Below are positions 25,867 through 36,472 of a stretch of 64,000 bases of DNA, piece after piece; within the stretch, counting starts at the first letter, position 1, and the number at the start of each line of letters is the position of its first letter. Location of the stretch: assembly GCA_031308135.1 (NCBI GenBank), contig JAHLJT010009436.1:214557420-214621419 (forward strand), in the 5' to 3' direction. Source of the DNA: Acheta domesticus (taxonomy: Eukaryota > Arthropoda > Insecta > Orthoptera > Gryllidae). Under the pieces are notes generated by a model that made no database searches, was not told the DNA's origin, and worked only from the letters and a program-made list of their open reading frames with translations. The position numbers and the translations under genes are program-made.

Positions 25867-26220
25867 CTAGTCATCCTTCTTTTCCTGTTTGCTCTTTTTC
25901 TCTTTCTTCTCTTCCTTGGCCTTCTTTTCTTTCTTCTCCTTCTTTTCCTCCAGGTCCTTCTTCTCCCTCTTTTCCTTCTTCTCCTTCTTGGCCTTCTTGT
26001 CTTTCTTCTCTTGCTTGTCCTTCTTCTCCTTCTTGTCGGCGGCGGCGCGGGTGAGCGCAGGGCAGAAGAACATGCCCGCGACGAGCAGCGGCGCGCCCAG
26101 CGTGAGCACGTGGGCGGCCACGTGCAGCAGAGTGGAGCACCCGCACGCCGCCGCGGCCGCCAGCCGGTGCTCCGGCTGCGTCAGCGGGTGCCACGCCATC
26201 CCCAGCAGCGACACCTCCGC
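25867..26220 (-). CDS. TM6SF terminal exon with lysine/glutamate tail
   Basis: Starts after TTGCAG (26221-26226) with AEVSLLGMAW, continues through an Ala/Leu-rich hydrophobic segment (LLHVAAHVLTLGAPLLVAGM), then from residue ~362 to 418 is almost only K, E and D in repeated KKEKKDK/KKEKK units, ending KQEKKDD and TAG. The exon is far richer in G+C than the other four in its first half. Its last 170 bases are a strand-asymmetric polypurine tract (polypyrimidine on plus). The tail would face the cytosol if the family topology holds (inference). Confidence 0.85.
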   Translation of the reverse strand, partial: AEVSLLGMAWHPLTQPEHRLAAAAACGCSTLLHVAAHVLTLGAPLLVAGMFFCPALTRAAADKKEKKDKQEKKDKKAKKEKKEKREKKDLEEKKEKKEKKAKEEKKEKKSKQEKKDD

Positions 26221-29200
26221 CTGCAACACGCCAACAAGCCGGCTTATACTTCACTTTTTGTTTCTTGGCGCGTGGGGGGTGTCATCAAAATGGAAAATCT
26301 CACGGTATTTCGCGTCGTTCTCGGTTGTGCCGCTGGGAGTCGCGTGATCGCGTCTGTATCGAGCAGTGCTGGCGATCATGAGACTCCTAGCGGCACAACC
26401 GAGAACGACCCGAAATACCGTGAGTTATTCCATTTTGATGACATACCCCACGCGCCGACAAAGAAAAACCGAAGTATAAATGCGGCTCCATACATTCGGC
26501 ATTCGCCGAGCAGAGAGCTACTGCTCGCCTGATCCCAACCAGCTGATGTGTTCGGCAAATGTTCGCTTCGTTTGGTGTATCCAAAAGACCGACACGCGGT
26601 GGGTAGGCCGAGTGTTCGTCAGTTGGCAAAATGCAAGCAACTCATCCACACTATTCGGGATTCCACAAGCAGTTGCTCGCTGTTCGCCGAATAACGCATG
26701 AGTGGAGCCGCCTTAAATCTTGTATACCATGGGGATGGGGTCCTTGTTCTCAAAGTTTCGAAAACATGCACTACACTTACAGGACTTACGGACACTCACG
26801 GAGACGACGCGTCGCATCTGTTTTGCCAACGTTCCTACCATCCTGACGTGGTCTGCTTCAGGGTTGAAGTTCCAAAATGCAAGGAATTGCAGCCTATAGG
26901 CCATACAAGAGCAGTGGTGTTGAACAACCTATCTCGGCCTGGGCGCGAAAATTTGAAGAGCACACTACTTTAAAGCAATAACTTTAAAATATTATTACAA
27001 AAATGTTAGCTACGAGTATTTGGTACAAATTTTATGCGAAATACTCGAAATTATATTCGTCGTCTTATTCCTAGAAAGAATCTTCCGGAAAAGAAAAAGG
27101 AACTCGTACAAATTTGTCTACAAATATTCTAATCAGAAGGTGTTGATAAATAATGGTAATAAAGAAACAACAAATATCGTAAAACAATGTAGAATTGTTG
27201 AACATTTAGTGGTTTCGCAAACATCGCGGAATAGGAAACTTGTGTTTGGACAGTTCGGCCCACATACCTGTTAGTAACTGAGACAAAATAGACAAAAACA
27301 CGCTTTTAGTAAAATGGGCTGAAAAATGTTCAACAGATACAAATACTCATACATCGAAATAACTTTAAAACTCATATGTCCCCATAAATGACTAGTCGTG
27401 TCTTTATTTGAGGGTTGGGGCAGAAGTCATGGCAACTATTTTTTTCTAAGAGAAATATTATCGGATCGCAAAATTTCATTTATATCTTGAAAGAAATGCT
27501 GCAGTTGGGTGTGTTTACTTCAGATAATACAGAATAAATTTTTAAGAAAATGTGCAAAGGCTCCTTGGTTCATCTCGAATACACAAATTCAAAGATAACG
27601 TCAAATAGAGCCCCTAATCGAAAATATAAGAAAGAACTGTGACAAATTCTTTACACTTCTTCCGTCCTCTTCTTGCAGTATAAAATTAACAATGGGAAAA
27701 ACATTAAACAATCCCAAGAGAATACGCTCACGATTTCCGAAAGATATGTTAAAACCCTCATGAAAATAAGTATTCAATAAAATATTGTATGTTAAAAAAA
27801 GTTTATTTTCACTCCAATACAAAAATAATTTTTGAATGTATGTAAAAGTATCTAGATTTAAGAATGAAAAATATATCGCAAAAATTTGATTATTGAATGT
27901 AAATTGTTTTCATGTGTTAGAAATGTAAGTATGAATTCTTGTAAATTAACTAGTAGTAAGATACAATAGTAGAGGTTGGATGCCCAAATGTTATGTAGTG
28001 AAAATAAAATGTACAAACCCCTGAAAGGCAAAACTACCGAACAGGTAGAAAATACATTTTTAAAAACGGGTGTGTTTACATCAACAGATAGCTCTGCAAG
28101 TGTCTCCATTAGCACAGAGAGCAACTTGAAATTAGTTGTCCGTCTACCCCCGTGCGAGGTGAATGTAACATGTTTCCAACAGCGCTGTTACTCCAAGAGA
28201 GCCGTTCAGCATGAAAGGAATGCCCGAGAATGTCACAGGGAATTCGTGGAAGCTCATGGAATAATGACCTTTCATACCGGGCAGACGCGAGATGCGTAGG
28301 AGAGTTTCTGCAAAGATGCGCAGCAACCAGCGATCAGCAACGCACGTGACGACCTGTGAGTGTGCGGATCAATGTGATGTGCGGTAATCGAGCATCTACC
28401 TAACCAGGCCTTTAGAACGGGTATGTAATGCTTTTCGAATTTGTTAAGTCGTATTTTCTAAAATGCCTTACAACATGAAATGAGTACGGTCATTTCAAAT
28501 ACCTTACTAAATATGATATATTCATATTTTGTGTATTGATAAATGTTCAAGCATTTACTTTATACCTTGTCCTTTCATGTGTATATTTGAAATTTTCCAC
28601 CCCTACTCGTATTCTCACAAAAAAAGAAATAGTTGCCGTGACTTCTGCCCCAACCCTCTTATACTTGAGTATCATACAAACTAATCATGGGCATTCATCT
28701 CCAATTCATTTCTTTGGGAGTCGATCGAGTCTCACCTGAAGAGCGGCTCCGGATGTTACGATGGCCAAATCTTTTATCCATGTGCGAACAGCATTGCGGT
28801 GAACACTAATTGCCATTATGAGGTAAGCCGGAGCAAAATAAACCAAACATACAATTCCTTGCACTCCTGCAAAGGGTGCTGGGATTTTTTGGTTGATCAA
28901 AGGTTCCACAGAGTCTCTGTAATATGACATGACTGCAACCCGGCTTCCAAGACTCGACTGGAAACAGACCAAAATTTCGTAAGGCATGTTTACACTTCAC
29001 AAACACTACAGAAAATAATAAATCAAAAGAACTTTGAGTAAATCAATCTCATTGCGTTTATTTATCATTTTAATGTTACCATAATTTAAATAAAACAAGT
29101 TAATTTTTCGATTGCAACTCAAAATATACTTGGGATGTGAAAACATGTTATGTATTAGAACTCATGCAGTAGATAAAGTCTAAGTTTAATCTAAGTTGAT

Positions 29201-32200
29201 GTGGCTGCTATTTGATCCAAAATTACCAGTGGATCAAAGCTATCAAATACAAAGCATTCAAAAGTAATCGCCATATATTTTCTTTTCTTTCTTTCACATT
29301 TCGTCAAAATACGAAATCGTATATTTGACCCCTTCAGAGAATTTTGGTGATTAATTTAGAAAATTTACATATTTTTGTCATAAATTTCGATGAACTGGAA
29401 AACTTATGTGATCAAGGCAGTATTAAATGTTAAAAACATATTGGAAACAATTAACAGTTGAACTGTTGAATATGTCACAAAAATCACTAAAACGTTGGGT
29501 TATCGCAAGCACACGCATGCGTACCAAAAAACTAATTGCACTACCCCGATTCGATTTCGACGATTTTTGGAGGGAAATCAAGTACTACGGAAAACCCTCA
29601 TAAAATAGAAAAATCGCTTTTCCTATCGCTTTCTGTTTGTTTGAAACAATCCCTAACAAACACGCACATGAACGTAACAACAAGGTTCGATTCCAAAAGG
29701 TTAGGGTATTGGCTTTCAAACACGGAAAAAGGAGGAAAAACGCTTGTTAACTCGTCTCTCTCCCATCGATTCCCCACCGCCCCCATACGCTCATCCACCA
29801 CAAGTCCACCACGTACACTCCTTTGTTGTTCCTCTCATCATACACTCCTTTGTTGCTCTCCCACTGATAACCCTCCTCACATTATACACTCACACGCCTC
29901 TCTATTGCTGCTCATCTGTCGATTACCATTCCCGGGTCATTCACCCGCTCTCACCTACTGTTCATCCGTCAATTACCCTTACCATATCATAACACACCCA
30001 CCCCTCACTTACTGCTCATCCGTCGATTTCTCCCTCTATACACTCACCTACAGCTCATCCATCGATATCCCTCCACATAACAAACATTCACCCACCTCTC
30101 ACTTAATGCCATCCACCGATTACCATTCCCATATCATAATTCACCCGCCTCAACTCTACTGCTCATCCGTCGATTACCCACCCTACCCATGACACTCATC
30201 CATCACTCACCTACTGCTCATCCATTTCATTCTTTCAACCGTGAACGTATGTTCACTCACCTAGATTTCAGACATATTCATGATTCAGCAAAGGAGAAGT
30301 TTACTACTTTCGCGCGAATTAAACACCAAATTCTAGAGGTGTACTCTTTATAAAAAGAAAATTTTTACTTACGATCCCCCTTATGCAGTTAAGCACCGTA
30401 GCTGCCAGCAGCAATAAAGCCACACTGTGACGCAGGGAACGCTTCAGAGAAACGGAACTTTTCTGGGTGTGTGGTTCTGCAAGTGCCGACCAAAGCACGT
30501 ATGCCGGAAGCAGTACATAGGGAATATTCAAGATCGTGCACCAGTGTAAGCCAGTTTGACTTAGAAACGCTCCCAAAAGGAGCACTATCATACTATTCAA
30601 ATATTCGATGAATAAAATAATGCAAGGTTTCTGTAGGGTAATCTAAAAAACAAAAATAAATATTTCATTAGAGCGTAACAAACCACGTTATAATTCGTGA
30701 CATAATATTGAAATTTCGACGTTTATCCATTTCTATTTATTTTACAATTATAACAATTATTACAAAATAATAATCGTCAGATTTTGATTGATTTCTTTAA
30801 AAATTATATCTTAGTATATTCCCTTTAGATGAATAAATGATGTTTAAATAAGTAAGGTACATGAACTCTTTCAACTTTCCATGACACATTTCATCACTTT
30901 GTGAAATTTATTTGAGAGAGAGTGTGGGGGATAAACTGTTCAATTTATCCACTTACATTAGTGAATAACATAATTAATAATTTACAGACGCTAATGTGAA
31001 GCACTTCGATTGTTTGACGGATCTGAAGGCGCCAATGACTCTTAATACAAACTACCTGAAGAAAATACTACCAAATACAAATTATCACTAAACATTATCA
31101 AATTCCAGACTGATGTCGAAAGAAGTAATACGACAATATGCTCAACAATAGTGTTTGAATAATTAACTTTTATAACGTTGGCTTGGGAAATGATCAGTTT
31201 TCGCCATGTACAATGGTCAACTCTATTTTGATTTTCAACTTGTTGATCAAATTTGTCCACAAGTGTCCTTGCAAGATGCTGAGACCATACATGAGATAAC
31301 GTTTCTATGGTCGCCACCTGCTAATCTTTTCAGATAACAAAAGGCCACGTTGGTGATCTGCAGAGCACGTGCTCTAAACAACTTAATTGTCATCATTTAC
31401 TTTTTCATCTTCTTCAAATTTGTAAATGTAGAAATGGGAAATTAATTGTAATATTTATTGATGAACTGACACAATGATGATGATTTGACACAAAACTATT
31501 ATTGATAAAGAAAGTCATGTGTGAGTAGTGTACATTTTTCAAAAAAAGTAATAAGACGTTGGCAACAGGTCAGTTTAAAAAAATTAATTCAATTCACATG
31601 TTTCTTCCATTACTGAAAAACCGAGAATAAATATCTTGTCACGTAAACGTTATTAGTTAATTGATATTCTACTCCGCTTCAAAATCTCTAGTATGCATTC
31701 AAGTAACTCAACAATTTTTTTATTCAACAACATTTTTAAGACAATATTTCGTTCTTGGGCTGCAATCACAACTGATAAAATGAAGTTTTGAGAGAAAAGT
31801 GAAGTTTTGCTGGTTTTGAAATGTTGGAATCACACACTTAGTAGCTGATGGGGTTATGGAATAAGCATTACTAAAAAAAGGTCAATACAATTAGTTTAAA
31901 CGATCAATATATGTAACAGAGAAAAATAACACATTTCACATTACAACACTGCATCAACAACGTTTCGTTCATGTATTGCGGCCTTTGTCAAGTGTCTTGT
32001 GCTATCTTGACCATTCAATGTCAAGAAAATATAATGTGTGCAATTAAAACATCCATTATGAACTACGTCATTACTTGTGATTCATTCACGAATTGTTAAG
32101 CTTCTAATATCAACTATTTCTTTTACTCATCCAACACACTGTTTCTAGATTTCAAAAACTGAACATCCGGAATAGTTATTCGCAACACTGCAGAGAAGGT

Positions 32201-33584
32201 TGCAGGAAACATAAGCGTATTCTACTATCCAATGAAACTTCTGTACTACTTATAAACCCCTCCAGTTGGGGAAAAGGTGCGGGGCTCTGCCCTCAACTCC
32301 TTCACGACAAGAATTTCAGATACCTAGTTCACAACTTAGAATAGTGTGATACCTAGTTCACTGCTTAGAATGCTTAAGATGTGTTTGTGCTTTTTCATAA
32401 CATGAACAAGTCGCTAGCAATAGGACAAAGTATTTTTCGGAAGGGTGCTTAAATTATTAAATACACTTGTATTATTAATTGTATTAAACCTTCAAAAAAG
32501 ATAGTTTTCTTCAGATGAATTTTCACATTCCTTTTTAGTTCTTACTTTTGGTATTCTTATTAAAGTTCAATTAATTTGCAACGGAAATATGATCGACAAT
32601 TTAATAATGGTGAAGGAAAATTACAAACTATGACATAAATTATAAGCTTTTTATATTAATCGAATACCAACCCATTGGTGACATAGTAACCCATGAGCAC
32701 ATAGCACACAAGGTTGAATGTTCCATCCCAATACGCTGCAATGGCACCCCAAGCAGAGAACAGATATGGCTCGCCGTTTTTGAGGTACATGTCCATGAAA
32801 TTCGTAACAAAGCCATCGATTTCAAGAGGAATCAACAGGTCTATTACACTTGTGAATGCAAATAAAGCAAAACCTGAAATAAAAAGAAATACCTTTCGCT
32901 TTCTTTTCCTAAAATAATTCCTGGACATGTGTTTCTAAATTACTATTTGCAAACCCATAATTTGGTTACGAAAATCATAACATAAAACAGTTCACAAAAG
33001 AAAATGTATAGATATCAGGGGCAGCGTTTTCAAAATGTCGGTATCATTGCGATTCCATTTTGTACTTTTCTGTCTATTTGTCCAGATTTTGTATTAGTAT
33101 TTATACTATGTTAAGCACTAATACAAAATTTGTAGAATCAGCGCTGTCCAAAGAATGTATATGACCAAATACGATTTGTTTCGCAGTATCAATATTTAAA
33201 AAAAAGATCAAGGGAAAAGGCAAATATTTGTCGATTTTGCCGATCATCATAGAACTTTGCTGGAAAGTCATTAATAAATGCCGTGAGTTATCGATACCAA
33301 CAACTAGTATATTTTTCTTCTTCTGCCCTCGACATTTAGAACTGCACTTATCTTCGACCAAGTATTAAGTAAGTTTTACCATAGAATATCTTTGGTTGTC
33401 CTGGAATGATCTTTTTAATCGTAAACACTGTGGCACCTAAGAGGAGAGATGCAAGGACAAGGACCAGCTCCGGACGGAAGTTCTTCGCTCCTCTGTTGAA
33501 TATGTAAGCGATCGGCACTGACAGCAGAGCTAGCACCACGTTCACGACTGTTGGTTTCAAAACCAACTTCTGCAGTCGCGCCAT
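25867..33584 (-). CDS. TM6SF1: TM6SF1/2-type EXPERA-domain membrane protein, complete, 5 coding exons
   Basis: Transmembrane 6 superfamily protein; vertebrate members sit in ER/Golgi/lysosomal membranes and affect lipid export. Exons in order: 33380-33584, 32668-32873, 30373-30642, 28736-28957, 25867-26220. All junctions are GT-AG, with phases 1, 0, 0, 0, giving 418 residues. Recognisable stretches: VVNVVLALLSVPIAYIFNRG (TM1), SVIDLLIPLEIDGF, LKNGEPYLFSAWGAIAAYWD (EXPERA signature region), LNIPYVLLPAYVLWSAL, YRDSVEPLIN, VCLVYFAPAYLIMAI. The alignment to vertebrate TM6SF proteins is collinear with almost no gaps through exon 4. The start ATG has a strong context (ATCACCATGG) and is preceded by a possible acceptor (CTCTCTCTGATTCAG), suggesting a 5'-UTR intron. 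Family members have ~350-380 residues; the excess here is the C-terminal Lys tail. TM6SF1 versus TM6SF2 orthology cannot be decided; it may be co-orthologous to both. Confidence 0.9.
26244..26479. mobile_element. Palindromic MITE family 'P', copy 2, next to a splice acceptor
   Basis: A 236-bp palindrome with TTATACTTC at the left and GAAGTATAA at the right; halves carry 'ttcttggcgcgtgggggg', 'cacggtatttcgcgtcgttc' and their complements 'gaacgacccgaaataccgtg', 'ccccacgcgcc'. It begins 23 nt upstream (in transcript sense) of the TM6SF exon at 26220. The element orientation is arbitrary because it is self-complementary. Confidence 0.82.
26482..26712. mobile_element. 231-bp foldback MITE adjoining copy 2 of family P
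   Basis: The ends GCGGCTCCA (26483) and TGGAGCCGC (26703-26711) are complementary, and the arms continue with 'cggcattcgccgagcagaga' pairing imperfectly with 'cgctgttcgccgaata'. It starts two bases after the family-P copy, so the two elements are contiguous. No ORF. The target duplication is not clear. Confidence 0.6.
27410..28658. mobile_element. 1.25-kb element with ~35-bp inverted repeats in TM6SF intron 4
   Basis: The left end GAGGGTTGGGGCAGAAGTCA matches the right end (reverse complement GAGGGTTGGGGCAGAAGTCA) and pairing continues through 'cggcaactattt'. The interior is AT-rich and has no transposase; it includes a small T-rich hydrophobic frame of no evident meaning. Flanking sequence suggests a TTAT(A/T)-like duplication, but this is not exact. 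Confidence 0.65.
28736..28957 (-). CDS. TM6SF1: TM6SF exon 4
   Basis: 74 codons, phase 0 at both ends. The acceptor is TGTTTCCAG just above 28957 and the donor GTGAGAC just below 28736. An upstream in-frame ATG at 28987 belongs to the intron. Using the TTTCCAG acceptor makes the join RGI-SSLGSR, which lines up residue for residue with the vertebrate family over the next ~20 positions. Confidence 0.85.
29745..30240. repeat. Degenerate minisatellite, ~54-bp unit, in TM6SF intron 3
   Basis: The core 'tgctcatccgtcgattacc' recurs with variants at about 29911, 29961, 30015, 30054, 30108, 30162 and 30217. Spacings are 50, 54, 39, 54, 54 and 55. Units are C/T/A-rich on plus (almost no G), with 'catatcataa' and 'tcacccacc' between cores. 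The array ends ~130 bp from the TM6SF exon 3 donor. Confidence 0.8.
30643..32667. other. TM6SF intron 2, no recognised element
   Basis: 2.0 kb of AT-rich intron between exons 2 and 3. A 91-codon minus frame at 31042-31317 has no splice sites in the right phase and does not match the family; joining exon 2 directly to exon 3 already restores the TM6SF alignment. Nothing else identified. Confidence 0.5.
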
Positions 33585-35610
33585 GGTGATCTGAATCAGA
33601 GAGAGGCATGGATCAAGTTACAAAAATAATTCGATACAGAAACTTGCATTCTATTGTACAATTGCTTCGAATAATTTCTCAAGACGTTTCTCGAAATATC
33701 GAAAGATTTTGGTGAATATGAGCTTTAAAATGTGCCTTTTCAGAAACGCTCAAAGGACATTTTCTAAAAAATGGCACCGAATTTTCAAATGAAAATGTGC
33801 AATAGGACTAAATGTTACCCTTCTGTACTATGCTTAAGGTCATATTTCAATTCCAATATTAAGGATCCGAAAAATTGAGGAAACGTGAAAAAATGACTTT
33901 AAGACGCCAATAAAGAGGTGTTCAGCTTGCAAGGCCCCAAGGGCAACAATTAAAACCTTTCTTATTGTTACAGGTCATATTTTCAATATTCGGGCGATCT
34001 GACTTCCCGGTATTGTTGATTTCGGCAGTTTTCTCGGCTACTCGGAAACTGAGAGGGTAGAGGAAGCCAAGCATAAAGCAGTGAAACACTTTAGGATAAT
34101 TTTGAATTTCTTAATTTACTACAAAAAAGACTTAAATCTAAACTTAACCAATTCTTTGTCCAACGAGAGAACGAAGTTTTTGTCCAGTTTCCCTGATCCA
34201 TTGAGCAAATGCTGAGATGGCCCCTTGTTTTGCTTCTGGACGTAAATGTAGCTTCACTGTGCGCACGTTTTGTTGAGCACTCCTTTTGCTTGTAGTTCAT
34301 TTACCGTTGAAATTGATTTTCTATAACTCGGGAAAAAAACATTTTTCAAATATTTTTTCTAAAATAATTATTTTCTAAATTCATTTTTTCGTGTATTTTT
34401 TTAAATACTGGCCCTCAAGAAAATGTGCGTTGATAAATTTCTTTCCCCACACGTCATATACAATTTTTACTGTTTTTTTGACAAATAAATAAATAATAAA
34501 TAAGTGAATGTAAACATTGCCATGTGGATATGTAGTCGCTGATTGGCTGAGAGTCCGCGACACACATTCTTGCTCGCGCTTCTTTATGTACACGCTTAAT
34601 AAAATAGCTCCGTACACTTCAAGTAAAGGCTCATAATACAGTGTAGAAAATCAGATGTAAGCGTCTCAAAAAAATGTAAATTTACTTTACATATGTAATA
34701 CATGTATGAAACGTGTAAATTTAAAGGAAATGTGTAAACGAAGATACAAACCAAGCAAAGAAATAATTTCGATGTAATGGCGGACTGCGTAACACGTTTG
34801 CTTGTAAAGGAGTGAATATTTTTGAGTTGTGCAGAACGAAAAGCGTGTAAGAAACTCTCATTACAACGTCAAGATCTATTGTTTAAAACTGTGGTTGATT
34901 GTGTACGTGACTTAGCTAATGAGTGTATTCTGTTTAGTGCATTTTTTATTGAAGTGCCATGTCTGAACTGTCATCTCCATCACCATAAGCGTGTGATTTT
35001 GTAAAACATTCGCGAGAAAAGCCGATAGAATGTGGCGAAACAACTGCTGTTTTAAACTTATTTTAAACGTATTCAATTCATTATGCAGTGAGAATACACG
35101 ATAGAGCAATTGCCAGATTCAGAATGAACGACCTTTTATCTTTTCATGTAAGTAAAGAATAAATTTCATGGTAAATCAATGATAGATCATTGCAGTGCTG
35201 CACTAACTTTAGGTTTACATATACTACAATTAAAAATCAGTATGTCATATGCGAGATGACCTGCTCGCGTTTTTGTGGAGTGCAAAAGTTTCGTGTCATC
35301 TTATCAACAACATTTATAATAACTAGAGAAAAAATATGCCGAGTGAATGAATTATTCTCACGATTGCTACGATGTCTATCCAGAGCAGTCGTCTGTTTCT
35401 CCTGCGCATTTTGCACCTTGTGATAGAAGGAACCTGCAACGCGTGGATGAATTCGAGATCACCAACAGCCAGAGACAGCTGTGGCAGCGGAGCGTTGACA
35501 GCTGGTAAGATGACAGTTCAGAGTCCCCGGACCATGCGCTTCAGCGGAGGGATACATACCCGTTTGTTTACATCTACTTCATTCTTTTGTTAGACAGCCT
35601 CACAGTAATT
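33585..35610. other. 5' flank of the TM6SF gene
   Basis: Holds the presumed promoter and any non-coding first exon. The repeat at 34255-34495 lies here. I see no TATA box or initiator that I would defend. Confidence 0.3.
34255..34495 (+). repeat. Dispersed repeat, partner of 6556-6920
   Basis: Shares 'cgcacgttttgttgagcact', the following 'ccttttgctt', and the later 'cacacgtcatatacaatttt' block with the WDR35 intronic copy, in the same order and orientation. Divergence is moderate with indels. Class unknown. Confidence 0.55.
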
Positions 35611-35615
35611 TTATA

Positions 35616-35874
35616 TTATACTGCGATTTTTCTAGGAAGAGCTCTCAAGATAACTCAAATCCCATCTTCACGAAGGAATATGTCACGGCATTTCGCGTCT
35701 TTTCTCAGTCTTGCCGGTAGAAGTCGCATGATCGCAAGCACTGCTTCATACAGTCGCGATTGTGCGAAGTCTAGCGGAACGACTGTGAATGATACAAAAT
35801 GCCGTGACATATTCCATCGCGAAGATGGGATTTGAGTTATCTTGAGAGCTCTTCATACAAAAATCGCAGTATAA
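35616..35874. mobile_element. Palindromic MITE family 'P', copy 3
   Basis: Near-perfect palindrome: TTATACTGCGATTTTT ... AAAAATCGCAGTATAA, then 'gaagagctctcaagataact' pairing with 'agttatcttgagagctcttc', and 'caaatcccatcttc' with 'gaagatgggatttg'. The centre shares 'catttcgcgtc' and 'gtcgcatgatcgc' with copies 1 and 2. Outer sequences differ from the other copies (gagctctcaag instead of cttggcgcg), so it is a diverged subfamily. Confidence 0.78.
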
Positions 35875-36472
35875 AGAGATGTAGACCCCGGCAGGACGCG
35901 TGCGCTAGGCACACAATGTTCTAGCCCGACATTGATGGAAAGGACTTTCCCTTTTGACTAATAACCAGGGTTCGGATTCTGTTGAGATGTCATCTTTTCA
36001 TTGGTGCGTTATAAACGGAGCTAAATTGAAAATTAATGTTTGCTATGACATGTAGGTAATAGAAATGTATATTTATTGGGTTATTTTTCTCATTTTTTGC
36101 CTTTTTAAAATTTTTAGGTCATTTTTTTATTTTGCGTCATTTTTGTCATTTTTACGCATTTTGTTTCCTTTCCGTGTTCTTTGTTAGTAAATACTTCATT
36201 AATTTGTAATGACACACTAAAAGTTTTTATTGTATTATCAGTTCATGAGGAAATTCACTACTGCTGTGGACTCTGTTTTTCGAATTCTCAAAATTACATG
36301 GATCTTCGGTAACTTCTTCGATCTTTCAAAACTGACGGTTGACAGGTGCTAGCGATTACAATTCCTCCTAAAATAAAGAGTGTATATTCAATATAAATTT
36401 ATATAAATACATTTTTTAATTGTAAAATTGATTGAAAAAATAAACAATTCCCACAAATCCCTATAGTATATA

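Noticed and set aside
29682..29692. 'ggttcgattcc' as a tRNA gene B-box
   Set aside because: No A-box or cloverleaf can be drawn upstream at the right distance.
29536..30192. 218-codon open frame on plus as a real gene
   Set aside because: It coincides with a low-G minisatellite within a TM6SF intron, its composition explains the absence of stops, and no start context, splice sites or domain is evident. Kept only as a low-level finding.
31042..31317. 91-codon minus frame as an extra TM6SF exon
   Set aside because: Joining exons 2 and 3 directly keeps phase 0 and a near gap-free family alignment; this frame resembles no TM6SF segment and lacks acceptor/donor sites in phase.
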